DNA of 64,000 bases from Bradyrhizobium sp. CSA112 (lineage in GTDB: Bacteria > Pseudomonadota > Alphaproteobacteria > Rhizobiales > Xanthobacteraceae). Positions 50,452-58,821 of the stretch are shown in pieces; within the stretch, counting starts at the first letter, position 1, and every line of letters begins with the position of its first letter. The notes beneath the pieces were generated by a model that saw only the letters and a list, made by a program, of their open reading frames with translations, did no database searches and was not told where the DNA came from. The position numbers were made by a program, and so were the translations under genes. The stretch spans positions 1 to 64,000 of the forward strand of contig NZ_JAACFS010000009.1 of NCBI RefSeq assembly GCF_029051645.1, in the 5' to 3' direction.

Positions 50452-51978
50452 CTACATCGTCGCCCCTAATACCCACGGCGCGAACTCGGCGCTGCCGAAG
50501 TCAAAACTCTCACTCTTGGTCGGCTGGCCTGATGCCGTTTTCAGCATCAGCTCGAAGATGCGCTGGCCGCATTGCTGCACAGTCTCCTCGCCGTCGAGGA
50601 TGGTGCCGCAATTGACGTCCATGTCGTCTTCCATGCGCTTGTACATCGGCGTGTTGGTCGCGAGCTTGATCGAGGGCGCGGGCTTGCAGCCGAACACGCT
50701 GCCCCGGCCGGTGGTGAAGCAGACCATGTTGGCGCCGCCAGCCACCTGCCCGGTTGCCGCGACCGGGTCGTAGCCGGGCGTGTCCATGAAGACAAAACCC
50801 TTCTTGGTGATGGGCTCGGCGTAATTGAGCACATCGACCAGGTTGGTGCTGCCGGCCTTGGCCATCGCGCCCAATGATTTCTCGAGAATCGTGGTGAGGC
50901 CGCCGGCCTTGTTGCCGGGGCTCGGATTGGCGTTCATCTCGGCCCCTTCGCGCCTGGTGTATTCTTCCCACCAGCGCATTAAACCGACGAGCTTTTCGCC
51001 GACCTCGCGGCTGACCGCACGCCGGGTCAAGAGATGCTCGGCGCCATAGGTCTCCGGCGTCTCCGAGAGGATCACGGTGCCGCCGTGAGCAACCAGCAGA
51101 TCGCTCGCCGCGCCGAGCGCCGGATTGGCTGACACGCCGGAGTAACCGTCGGAGCCGCCGCATTGCAGCGCCACGGTCAACTCGCTGGCCGGCACCGGCT
51201 CGCGCTTTACTTTATTGGCGTCGGTCAGCGCCTCCTTCACGAAGGCGATGCCGGCCTCCACCGTCTTGCGGGTGCCGCCGACTTCCTGGATGTCCATCGC
51301 GCGCAGGCGGCCGGCGAGTTTCTGTTCCTGCATCAGCCCGCCGATCTGGTTGACCTCGCAGCCGAGCCCGAGCACGACCACAGCGGAAAAATTTACATGC
51401 CGCGCATAACCGCCGAGCGTCCGCCGTAAGAGCGCCAGCGGCTCGTCCTGCGTCATGCCGCAGCCGGTCTTGTGGGTCAGCGCCACCACACCGTCGACAT
51501 TCGGGAAATCGGCCAGCGGGTTATCGCCGGTAAATGGATTCTTCTTGAACATGTCGGCGACGATGCCGGCGACATGGGCGCTGCAATTCACCGAGGTGAG
51601 GATGCCGATATAGTTACGCGTCGCCACCCGGCCGTCGGCGCGGCGAATGCCGTCGAACGTCGCCGGCAGATCGAAATTCGGCACCGGCTTGACGTCGACG
51701 CCATAGGCATAGTCCTTGGCGAAATCGCCCATGCCGCAGTTCTGGGTGTGCACGTGCTGGCCCGGCGAAATCGGCGCGGTGGCAAAGCCGATGATCTGGC
51801 CGTAGCGGCGCACCGGCTCGCCCACGGCGATCGGCCTGATCGCGACCTTGTGGCCGGCCGGGATTCGCTCGACCGTGGTGACGCCATCGGCCACCACCAT
51901 GCCCGGCGGCAGGCTCGCGCGCGCGATCAGCACGCCATCGTCAGGATGCAGGCAGATCACGGGTGCTGGGGTGGTCAT
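50452..51978 (-). CDS. UxaA-family sugar-acid dehydratase (altronate/galactarate type)
   Basis: The 508-residue protein joins an N-terminal SAF domain (about 5-95, with HTQNCGMGDF) to a UxaA/GarD C-terminal domain with NCSAHVAG, ALTHKTGCGM, VLGLGCEVNQIGG and GGSDGYSGVSANPALG. Family members dehydrate altronate, galactarate or related sugar acids using iron. Downstream on the other side of a repeat come an HpaI-type aldolase and an Ldh-type dehydrogenase on the same strand, so the three may form a sugar-acid or related catabolic unit. The precise acid is not apparent. Confidence 0.87.
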   Translation of the reverse strand: MTTPAPVICLHPDDGVLIARASLPPGMVVADGVTTVERIPAGHKVAIRPIAVGEPVRRYGQIIGFATAPISPGQHVHTQNCGMGDFAKDYAYGVDVKPVPNFDLPATFDGIRRADGRVATRNYIGILTSVNCSAHVAGIVADMFKKNPFTGDNPLADFPNVDGVVALTHKTGCGMTQDEPLALLRRTLGGYARHVNFSAVVVLGLGCEVNQIGGLMQEQKLAGRLRAMDIQEVGGTRKTVEAGIAFVKEALTDANKVKREPVPASELTVALQCGGSDGYSGVSANPALGAASDLLVAHGGTVILSETPETYGAEHLLTRRAVSREVGEKLVGLMRWWEEYTRREGAEMNANPSPGNKAGGLTTILEKSLGAMAKAGSTNLVDVLNYAEPITKKGFVFMDTPGYDPVAATGQVAGGANMVCFTTGRGSVFGCKPAPSIKLATNTPMYKRMEDDMDVNCGTILDGEETVQQCGQRIFELMLKTASGQPTKSESFDFGSAEFAPWVLGATM

Positions 51979-52003
51979 GGGGTGTTTCTCCAGTGGTTCG
52001 CTT

Positions 52004-52155
52004 TAACCTCTCCCCGTCCTTTAGGGGAGAGGTCGGATCGCATCGAAGATGCGATCCGGGTGAGGGGCAAGGCAGTGACTTAGTTACTGGCGCAGTGCTT
52101 GCCGGATAGAGGCCCCTCACCCCAACCCTCTCCCCGCAAGAGCGGGGCGAGGGAG
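52004..52155. repeat. CTCTCCCC...GGGGAGAG dispersed repeat
   Basis: AACCTCTCCCCGTCC at the left and CCCTCTCCCCGCAAG with GCGGGGCGAGGG at the right frame an inner GCATCGAAGATGC hairpin. The same class occurs at 62790-62919 and inside the imuB frame at 1-110. Confidence 0.75.
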
Positions 52156-52165
52156 AAGTAAGAGC

Positions 52166-52945
52166 TTAGGCCTTTCCGCCCGAATCCTTCCTCGTCTGGT
52201 TCACCTGCATCTTGGCGTAGGTCATCATCAACCCGCTCTCGTTCGAGAGCGTCACCAGCTTGAAGCCCATGTTGATGGCGCGCACCGCGCCCTCGGCGCC
52301 GGAGCAGTGGATGCCGGGATTGAGGCCGCGCTTGCCGCATTCCGTGACGATCTTCTCGTAGATTTTGAGGATTTCCGGCTCGTCGCGGTCGAGCTTCGGC
52401 ACCAGGCCGTAGGAGAAGCCGAGGTCGGACGGGCCGATATAGACGCCGTCGATGCCTTCGACGTCGAGGATCGATTCCATGTTCTCGACCGCGGTCCTGG
52501 TCTCCATCATCGGCAGCAGCACGATCTCGTCATTCGCGGTCTGCTGGTAACTGCCGGCCGAGCCGTACATGCCGGAACGGATCGGGCCGTTCGAGCGCGT
52601 GCCCTTCGGCGGATACTTGGCGTACTGGACGAGGTTCTTGGCTTCCTGCGGGGTGTTGATCATCGGGCAGATCACGCCATAGGCGCCGCCGTCGAGCACC
52701 TTGCCGATGATGCCGGGCTCGTTCCAGGGCACGCGAACCATCGGCGTCACCGGATGGCCGTTCATCGCCTGAAAGCACTGCACCATCGAGAGATAGTCCT
52801 GCACGCCGTGCTGCATGTCGACGGTGACGCTGTCGAAGCCGCACTGAGCGATCACCTCGGCGGAGAAGCCGGACGGGATCGCGAGCCACGCGTTCACCAC
52901 GGCCTTGCCGGAGGCCCATACTTTCTTGACGTTGTTGGTTGCCAT
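52166..52945 (-). CDS. hpaI: HpcH/HpaI-family class II aldolase
   Basis: The 259-residue protein fits the HpaI family of metal-dependent pyruvate aldolases: TVDMQHGVQDY (active-site His), VRVPWNEPG (Arg), LLPMMETRTAVENM (metal Glu) and YIGPSDLGFSYG (metal Asp). HpaI splits 4-hydroxy-2-oxoheptane-1,7-dioate into pyruvate and succinate semialdehyde, the last step of homoprotocatechuate breakdown. It is 2 kb from the hpa genes on the opposite strand, in line with UxaA-type and Ldh-type genes, so it may instead cleave a keto-deoxy sugar acid. The symbol is therefore tentative. Confidence 0.8.
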   Translation of the reverse strand: MATNNVKKVWASGKAVVNAWLAIPSGFSAEVIAQCGFDSVTVDMQHGVQDYLSMVQCFQAMNGHPVTPMVRVPWNEPGIIGKVLDGGAYGVICPMINTPQEAKNLVQYAKYPPKGTRSNGPIRSGMYGSAGSYQQTANDEIVLLPMMETRTAVENMESILDVEGIDGVYIGPSDLGFSYGLVPKLDRDEPEILKIYEKIVTECGKRGLNPGIHCSGAEGAVRAINMGFKLVTLSNESGLMMTYAKMQVNQTRKDSGGKA

Positions 52946-52996
52946 TGATCGCTTTCCCTTTGTGATCGTTACATTTGTTGGAGTTCGTGAAATTGA

Positions 52997-54082
52997 TTAG
53001 CTGGTCGCGCGCTGAATAGCGGCCTCGCTGACGCCGACCTCGCGGGCGGTATTGACGATCGCAGCCCAGGTATCATCCGGCAGCGGCACGCCGTTCCTGG
53101 TGCGCTCGGCGCGCATCTTGCGCTCGGGATCGCCCGGGACCAGCACGGACTCGACGCCGGCGATCGGCTTGGTTTCCCGGATGAAGTCGGTGTAGCGCGA
53201 GATTTCGCCGTCGAAGTAGTTGGCCGTGTCGATCACCTTGGGATCGATATAGAAGGCGAGCATGCCGTTGGCGAACTGCCGGCCGCCTGAGGTGGCGCCG
53301 GTGCCGGTGAGCGCGCCGCCGAGCAGTTCGCAGATGAAGGCGAGCCCCGAGCCCTTGTGCTCGCCGAAGGCGCGGATCGCACCTGTGCCCTTGGTGTGAT
53401 CACGCGGCCCGTCCGGGGTGTAGGGGCCATAGAGGACCGACGGCTCCTCGCTCAGCGTGCCGTCGGCATCGACCAGCGCGCCGGTCGGCAGTTTCTTGCC
53501 GCCGCGGCTTGCCACCAGCACCTTGCCTTCGGCGACGATAGAAGTCGCAAAATCGAGCACGATCGGATCCTGCCCCTGGCGCGGAATCCCGACGCAATAG
53601 GGCGCGGTCGAGAGCCGCTTCTGCACGCCGCCGAACGGCGCCACCAGCAGCGAGCCCGCCGCATTGACGAAGTGAACCGAGACCAGTCCTTCGGCGGCGG
53701 CCATCTCCGCCCAGTCGCCGACGCGGCCGATATGCCCGGCGTTGCGCAACGCGACCGCTGAAAGCCCCGCCTTCTTGCATTTCTCGATGCCGGTCCGCAC
53801 GGCAAACGGCGTCACGGTCTGGCCATAGCCGAACTTGCCATCGACCACAGCGAGCGACGGCGTATCGACGACGATCTCGGGGGTCTGGTTGGGAACGACG
53901 TTGCCCGTCTTCTTCCAGCGAATATAGACCGGCACCCGGATCACGCCGTGGCTGTCATGGCCGGTGAGATTGGCTGTCGTCAGATAGGTCGCGATGCGCC
54001 TGGCTTCCTCGGGAGAGGATTCCGAATGCGAAAAAACCTCGGCGACGAAATCGATGAGATTGTTGACTTGGATGGTGACCAT
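52997..54082 (-). CDS. Malate/L-lactate/ureidoglycolate dehydrogenase-family oxidoreductase
   Basis: The 361-residue protein belongs to the Ldh2/YlbC/AllD NAD(P)-dependent dehydrogenase family, not the common LDH fold. GHDSHGVIRVP near 41-51 (with the catalytic His), VDGKFGYGQ near 95-103, FVNAAGSLLVAPFGG near 137-151 and GEHKGSGLAFICELLGG near 220-236 are family blocks. Members reduce or oxidise 2-keto acids such as pyruvate, ureidoglycolate or 2-keto sugar acids. It heads a minus-strand group with HpaI- and UxaA-type genes. A perfect 20-bp palindrome lies 138 bp upstream. Confidence 0.86.
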   Translation of the reverse strand: MVTIQVNNLIDFVAEVFSHSESSPEEARRIATYLTTANLTGHDSHGVIRVPVYIRWKKTGNVVPNQTPEIVVDTPSLAVVDGKFGYGQTVTPFAVRTGIEKCKKAGLSAVALRNAGHIGRVGDWAEMAAAEGLVSVHFVNAAGSLLVAPFGGVQKRLSTAPYCVGIPRQGQDPIVLDFATSIVAEGKVLVASRGGKKLPTGALVDADGTLSEEPSVLYGPYTPDGPRDHTKGTGAIRAFGEHKGSGLAFICELLGGALTGTGATSGGRQFANGMLAFYIDPKVIDTANYFDGEISRYTDFIRETKPIAGVESVLVPGDPERKMRAERTRNGVPLPDDTWAAIVNTAREVGVSEAAIQRATS

Positions 54083-54219
54083 TTTTTCGGATTCAGCCCT
54101 GACCTTGCACCGGGAAAGCCGGCGATATCAGCGGCAAACCCTGGAACTCCCACACCGGTTTTGATGACCGGCTTGGCCGGCACTTTGAACGAAAAATCGC
54201 ACGCGTGTCTACCATTAGA

Positions 54220-54239
54220 CAAATGATTGCAATCATTTG
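54220..54239. promoter_or_regulatory. Perfect 20-bp palindrome, candidate operator
   Basis: CAAATGATTGCAATCATTTG reads the same on both strands over 20 bases. It lies 138 bp upstream of the Ldh-type gene on its strand and 46 bp beyond the hpaR stop codon. This is the size and symmetry of a dimeric repressor site (MarR, GntR or IclR type). Confidence 0.65.
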
Positions 54240-54284
54240 CCCGGCCGTTATGCATCGGGCCGCTAGCATCATGCAAATTTGCGC

Positions 54285-54821
54285 TTACTCGTCCGCCTCA
54301 GCCTCTGCCTCACCGGCCACTTCCATTTCCGCCAGGCCGCGTTCGAGTTCGCCCAGCATGTCCTGCAGCTCGGCGAGCTTGCGCGCGCCAAAGCGGTTGG
54401 TGATCTCGGCGTAGATCGCTTCCGAGGTTGGCGCGACGGCCTCGATCAGCTTCAAGCCCTTGGACGAAATCGATACCTCGCCGCGGCGCAGATCGGCCTT
54501 GGCGGTCCGCCGCTCGATCAGATCGCGCGCTTCGAGATCGCGCAGGATTCGCGACAGGCTCGGCCCCAGCAGGAAGGCAACGCGCGCCAGCTCGGTCACC
54601 TCGATGGTATCAACCGCCGTCAGCGCGCGCAGGATCCGCCATTGCTGCTCGGTCAGCCCATGATTGCGCAAGGACGGGCGGAACTGCCGCATGACCGCTT
54701 CGCGGGCGCGCAAGAGCGACATCGGCAGCGAACGCGAGAACTCGCGCATCGGCGCGCGGCGGGCCTCCGTCGTTCCCTCCGGCTCCGAACGCGGTCCGTT
54801 CGGCGATTTCTTCCCTGCCAT
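54285..54821 (-). CDS. hpaR: HpaR-like MarR-family regulator
   Basis: The 178-residue MarR-type protein has a winged helix-turn-helix: FRPSLRNHGLTEQQWRILRAL, VTELARVAFLLGPSLSRILRDLEARDLIERR, then a wing with DLRRGEVSISSKG (given as short blocks across about 38-115). HpaR represses hpa genes and is relieved by homoprotocatechuate or its precursors. It is divergent from hpaH with a TTAACATGTTAA palindrome between them. ATG 54821 gives a usual N-terminus; an upstream ATG 35 codons earlier would place the palindrome in the coding region. The tail is acidic. Confidence 0.8.
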   Translation of the reverse strand: MAGKKSPNGPRSEPEGTTEARRAPMREFSRSLPMSLLRAREAVMRQFRPSLRNHGLTEQQWRILRALTAVDTIEVTELARVAFLLGPSLSRILRDLEARDLIERRTAKADLRRGEVSISSKGLKLIEAVAPTSEAIYAEITNRFGARKLAELQDMLGELERGLAEMEVAGEAEAEADE

Positions 54822-54910
54822 CTTCAGTGGTCCGCCATCAGGAATCGTGGATTCCGCGAGGATAAAGTTTTGCGCCGCAACAAGCATCAAAGGAGTTTGC
54901 GCGGGATAAC

Positions 54911-54922
54911 TTAACATGTTAA
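54911..54922. promoter_or_regulatory. TTAACATGTTAA palindrome, candidate HpaR operator
   Basis: This exact 12-bp palindrome lies in the hpaR/hpaH divergent gap, 45 bp before the chosen hpaH start and 90 bp before hpaR. It is the expected position for autorepression and control of the hpa operon by HpaR. Confidence 0.55.
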
Positions 54923-54966
54923 ACAAATTTCAGCACGCGCTTTTTTCAGACATGCCGGACGCGCCC

Positions 54967-55773
54967 ATGGCCCTTTCGAAAGACGAAATCCGCAAGTCCG
55001 CCGAGCGGCTCGATCACGCCGAAAAGACCCGCACGCAGATTCGCCAGCTTTCGCTCGAACATCCCGGCATAACGATCGAGGATGCCTACGCTATTCAGAA
55101 AGCCTGGGTCGAGATGAAGCTCGACCAGGGGCGCATCGTGAAGGGCCACAAGATCGGCCTGACCTCGAAGGCGATGCAGAGCGCGCTCAACATCGACGAG
55201 CCTGACTCCGGCATCCTGCTCGACGACATGTTCTTTGCCGATGGCGGGCTTGTCCCGTCCGATCGCTTCATCGCCACCCGCGTCGAGGCCGAACTCGCCT
55301 TCGTGATGAAGTCGCGGCTTTCGGGACCTGATTGCACACTGTTCGACGTGCTCAACGCCACCGACTTCGTGGTGCCGGCGCTGGAGATTCTCGATACGCG
55401 GGTTGAACGCGTCGATCCGCAAACCAAAGCTAGCAGGAAGATTTTTGACACCGTCGCCGACAATGCAGCGAATGCCGGTATCGTGCTGGGTGGCCGACCG
55501 ATCCGGCCGATGGACGCCGACTTGCGCTGGATTGGCGCGCTGTGTTTCCGCAACGGCCAGCTCGAGGAAACCGGGCTTGCGGCCGGCGTTCTCAACCACC
55601 CGGCCACCTCGGTGGCCTGGCTTGCCAACAAGATCGCACCGAATGGGCTGGCGCTGGAGGCCGGGCAAGTGGTGCTGGCGGGATCGTTCATCCGCCCGAT
55701 CGAGACCCGCAAGGGCGACACGATCCAGGCCGACTATGGTCCCTACGGTTCCGTGAGCTGCTACTTCGCCTGA
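54967..55773 (+). CDS. hpaH: 2-oxo-hept-4-ene-1,7-dioate hydratase
   Basis: The 268-residue HpaH belongs to the hydratase/decarboxylase family with RTQIRQLSLEHPGITIEDAY in short blocks, KGHKIGLTSKAMQ, RVEAELAFV and DVLNATDFVVPALEILD. It adds water to 2-oxohept-4-ene-1,7-dioate, giving 4-hydroxy-2-oxoheptanedioate for HpaI. I used ATG 54967 (MALSKDEIRK); ATGs at 54916 and 54952 are in frame, but the first lies inside the palindrome. It heads a same-strand operon hpaHFEDG with a TPP enzyme. Confidence 0.85.
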   Translation: MALSKDEIRKSAERLDHAEKTRTQIRQLSLEHPGITIEDAYAIQKAWVEMKLDQGRIVKGHKIGLTSKAMQSALNIDEPDSGILLDDMFFADGGLVPSDRFIATRVEAELAFVMKSRLSGPDCTLFDVLNATDFVVPALEILDTRVERVDPQTKASRKIFDTVADNAANAGIVLGGRPIRPMDADLRWIGALCFRNGQLEETGLAAGVLNHPATSVAWLANKIAPNGLALEAGQVVLAGSFIRPIETRKGDTIQADYGPYGSVSCYFA

Positions 55774-55803
55774 TGCGTTAGGGAAGACCGGAGTCATCGC
55801 AAC

Positions 55804-56202
55804 ATGCCGCACTTCACGATTGAATATTCAGGCAATCTCGATCGCCACGTCGACATGGGCGCGGTCGTGGAACTGGTTCGCAAGGCCTCGGTCGAAACCG
55901 GTATCTTCCCGCTCGGCGGTATCAGAGTCCGCGCGATCAAATGCGAGCACTATGCGATTGCAGACGGCCGCCAGAATTACGGCTTCCTCGACATGGTGCT
56001 CCGCCTCGGCGAGGGTCGCGACCTCGCTACGCGCCAGAAGGCGGGCGAGCATATTTTCAAGGCCTTGTCGGCCTATCTCGATCCGGTGTTTGCGAAGGAG
56101 AAGTTCGCGCTGTCGTTCGACATGCAGATCAACGACAAGGAAACAAGCTGGAAACGCAACAACATCCACGACGCCCTGAAAGTGGAGGCTATCAATGGAT
56201 AA
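55804..56202 (+). CDS. hpaF: 5-carboxymethyl-2-hydroxymuconate isomerase
   Basis: The 132-residue tautomerase-superfamily protein starts Met-Pro-His-Phe, giving the catalytic N-terminal proline after Met removal. LGEGRDLATRQKAGE and FALSFDMQIND match HpaF/CHMI. It isomerises 5-carboxymethyl-2-hydroxymuconate in homoprotocatechuate breakdown. It starts 30 bp after hpaH and its stop overlaps the hpaE start by 8 bp, so these genes are cotranscribed. Confidence 0.9.
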   Translation: MPHFTIEYSGNLDRHVDMGAVVELVRKASVETGIFPLGGIRVRAIKCEHYAIADGRQNYGFLDMVLRLGEGRDLATRQKAGEHIFKALSAYLDPVFAKEKFALSFDMQINDKETSWKRNNIHDALKVEAING

Positions 56203-57730
56203 GGCGACACCGAAGGACATGTTTCAGGCTAACCGCGACCGCGTAGCTTCCCCGCTCGCCAAGTTAAAGAGCGAGGGCATCGGCCACATGATCGGCGGCA
56301 AGACCGTGCCGTCGGTCTCCGGCCGGACTTTTGAGACGAAGTCGCCAGTGGATGGGACGGTGCTGGCGTCCGTGGCGCGCGGCAATGCCGAAGACATCGA
56401 CCGCGCTGCTACCGCAGCCGCAACCGCGTTCAAATCCTGGCGCGAGGTGTCTGCGGCGGCGCGGAAGAAATTGCTGCATCGCGTGGCCGATGCCATTGAG
56501 GACCACGCCGACGACATCGCGGTACTCGAATGCATCGACACCGGCCAGGCCCACCGCTTCATGGCCAAGGCTGCGATCCGGGCGGCGGAAAACTTCCGCT
56601 TCTTTGCCGACAAATGCGCCGAGGCCCGGGACGGCCTGAACATGCCAAGCGAAGAGCACTGGAACATCTCGACCCGGGTGCCGATCGGCCCGGTCGGCGT
56701 GATCACGCCGTGGAACACGCCGTTCATGCTGTCGACCTGGAAGATTGCGCCGGCACTCGCCGCCGGCTGCACCGTCGTGCACAAGCCCGCGGAATGGTCG
56801 CCGGTGACGGCGGACCTGCTGGCAAAACTTGCGAAACAGGCAGGCCTCCCCGACGGCGTGCTCAACACCGTCCACGGCATGGGCGAGGAAGCCGGCAAGG
56901 CGCTGACCGAGCATCCCGCAATCAAGGCAATCGGCTTTGTCGGCGAGAGCTCGACCGGCTCGGCAATCATGGCGCAGGGCGCCCCTACCCTGAAACGCGT
57001 GCATTTCGAGCTTGGCGGCAAGAATCCCGTGATCGTGTTTGGGGATGCCGATCTCGACCGGGCGCTGGATGCGGTGGTCTTCATGATCTACTCGCTGAAC
57101 GGCGAGCGCTGCACCTCCTCCAGCCGGCTGCTTGTCCAGGAGTCTATCGCCGACAAATTCATCGAAAAGCTCACCGTTCGGGTGAAGGCGCTGAAGGTCG
57201 GGCACCCGCTCGACCCCGCTACCGAAATCGGGCCGCTGATCCATGAGCGGCATCTGGCAAAAGTCTGCAGCTATTTCGACGTCGCGCGAAAGGACGGCGC
57301 CACCATTGCCGTCGGCGGCAAGCCGCATGACGGGCCCGGCGGCGGGCATTATGTGCAGCCCACGCTGGTGACCGGCGCGCATTCGAAAATGCGGGTGGCG
57401 CAGGAGGAAGTGTTCGGCCCATTCCTTACCGTGATCCCGTTTAGGGATGAGAAGGACGCGATCGAGATCGCCAACGGCGTGCAATATGGCCTGACCGGTT
57501 ATGTCTGGACCGGCGACATGGGCCGCGCTCTGCGCGTCGCCGACGCGCTGGAGGCCGGCATGATCTGGCTCAATTCCGAAAACGTCCGCCACCTGCCGAC
57601 GCCGTTCGGCGGCATGAAATCGTCAGGCATCGGCCGCGACGGCGGCGACTACTCGTTCGACTTCTACATGGAAACCAAGCACGTCTCGCTCGCGCGCGGG
57701 ACGCATAAGATTCAGAAGCTGGGTATTTAA
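56195..57730 (+). CDS. hpaE: 5-carboxymethyl-2-hydroxymuconic-semialdehyde dehydrogenase
   Basis: The 511-residue aldehyde dehydrogenase shows the NAD-binding VITPWNTPFM (about 169-178), FELGGKNPV with catalytic Glu (about 270-278) and GERCTSSSR with catalytic Cys (about 304-312), plus a C-terminal PFGGMKSSGIGRDGG. HpaE oxidises the ring-cleavage semialdehyde to the dicarboxylate. It overlaps hpaF and is followed, after a dispersed repeat, by hpaD. Length matches the family. Confidence 0.9.
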   Translation: MDKATPKDMFQANRDRVASPLAKLKSEGIGHMIGGKTVPSVSGRTFETKSPVDGTVLASVARGNAEDIDRAATAAATAFKSWREVSAAARKKLLHRVADAIEDHADDIAVLECIDTGQAHRFMAKAAIRAAENFRFFADKCAEARDGLNMPSEEHWNISTRVPIGPVGVITPWNTPFMLSTWKIAPALAAGCTVVHKPAEWSPVTADLLAKLAKQAGLPDGVLNTVHGMGEEAGKALTEHPAIKAIGFVGESSTGSAIMAQGAPTLKRVHFELGGKNPVIVFGDADLDRALDAVVFMIYSLNGERCTSSSRLLVQESIADKFIEKLTVRVKALKVGHPLDPATEIGPLIHERHLAKVCSYFDVARKDGATIAVGGKPHDGPGGGHYVQPTLVTGAHSKMRVAQEEVFGPFLTVIPFRDEKDAIEIANGVQYGLTGYVWTGDMGRALRVADALEAGMIWLNSENVRHLPTPFGGMKSSGIGRDGGDYSFDFYMETKHVSLARGTHKIQKLGI

Positions 57731-57735
57731 GACAC

Positions 57736-57818
57736 CGTCGTTCCGGGGCGATGCGAAGCATCGAACCCGGAACCTCGAGATTCCGGGTTCAGCCCTGCGG
57801 GCTGCCCCGGAATGACGA
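57736..57818. repeat. Dispersed repeat between hpaE and hpaD, form A
   Basis: CGTCGTTCCGGGGCGATGCG starts the element and GCCCCGGAATGACGA ends it, inverted. It has inner hairpins GATGCGAAGCATC and GAACCTCGAGATTCC. It is the short form of the element at 61363-61488. It separates two genes of the hpa operon without obvious termination signals. Confidence 0.8.
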
Positions 57819-57837
57819 ACCAACCAAGGGAACGCCC

Positions 57838-58821
57838 ATGCCGGTGCCTACTCACACCTTCGATCCGCCCTTCAACATCATCCGCTGCAGCCATGCCGTG
57901 CTTGATGTCGTGGACCTCAACAAGAGCCGCGCGTTCTATGAGACCACCGTCGGCCTCCATGTCGAGGACGCCGACGACAAGGCCGTGTATTTGCGCGGAA
58001 GCGAGGAGCATCAGCATCACTCGCTGGTGCTGCGGAAAGCCCCTGTTGCGGCCTGCAGCCGGCTCGGCTTCAAGGTCGGCAATGACGGCGATCTCGACAA
58101 GGCGGCGACGTTCTTTTCCGAGAACGGTATCGCCTATGCCTTCGCCGATCAGCCGTTCCAGGGCCGCACCCTACAGTTCACCGATCCCGCCGGCTTCCAG
58201 TTCGAACTCTACGCAACGATGGAAAAGCGCCCGCACCTGCTGCGCCGCTACGACCTCTACAAGGGCTGCCATCCGCAGCGGCTCGACCATTTCAATGTCT
58301 TTTCGCCCGAGGTTCAGGGCACGATCGACTTCTATGCCCGGCTCGGCTTCCGCCTGACCGAATATGGCGAGGAGGACGGCCCGAACGGGCGGATCGCCGC
58401 CGCCTGGATGCACCGCAAGGGCAATGTCCATGACCTCGCGATCACAAATGGCCGCGGCCCTCGTTTGCACCACTTTGCCTATTGGGTGCCGACAGCGATG
58501 AACGTCCTGCATCTCTGCGACGTCATGGCTTCGAGCGGCTACCTGAAGAACATCGAGCGCGGCCCGGGTCGGCACGGCATCTCGAATGCATTCTTCCTTT
58601 ACGTCCGGGATCCGGACAGCCACCGGCTCGAGCTATACACCAGCGACTATTTTACGGGCGATCACGACCATGAGCCGCTGCGCTGGTCGCTGAAGGACCC
58701 GCGCCGGCAGACGCTGTGGGGCGCGCCCGCGCCACGCTCCTGGTTCGAAGAGGGCTCGCCGTTTTCGGGGCAAGCGGTACGCGAGCCGGCCTTTGTCGCC
58801 GACGTCACGATTGCGGATTGA
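57838..58821 (+). CDS. hpaD: 3,4-dihydroxyphenylacetate 2,3-dioxygenase
   Basis: The 327-residue type I extradiol dioxygenase has two VOC modules (about 15-130 and 145-275). Metal ligands are visible as His in LDHFNVF, His in LHHFAYW and Glu in HRLELYTSDYF. It opens the homoprotocatechuate ring between C2 and C3. The N-terminus MPVPTHTFDPPF is usual. Its TGA shares one base with the hpaG ATG (TGATG). Family members use iron or manganese; the choice is not visible. Confidence 0.9.
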   Translation: MPVPTHTFDPPFNIIRCSHAVLDVVDLNKSRAFYETTVGLHVEDADDKAVYLRGSEEHQHHSLVLRKAPVAACSRLGFKVGNDGDLDKAATFFSENGIAYAFADQPFQGRTLQFTDPAGFQFELYATMEKRPHLLRRYDLYKGCHPQRLDHFNVFSPEVQGTIDFYARLGFRLTEYGEEDGPNGRIAAAWMHRKGNVHDLAITNGRGPRLHHFAYWVPTAMNVLHLCDVMASSGYLKNIERGPGRHGISNAFFLYVRDPDSHRLELYTSDYFTGDHDHEPLRWSLKDPRRQTLWGAPAPRSWFEEGSPFSGQAVREPAFVADVTIAD

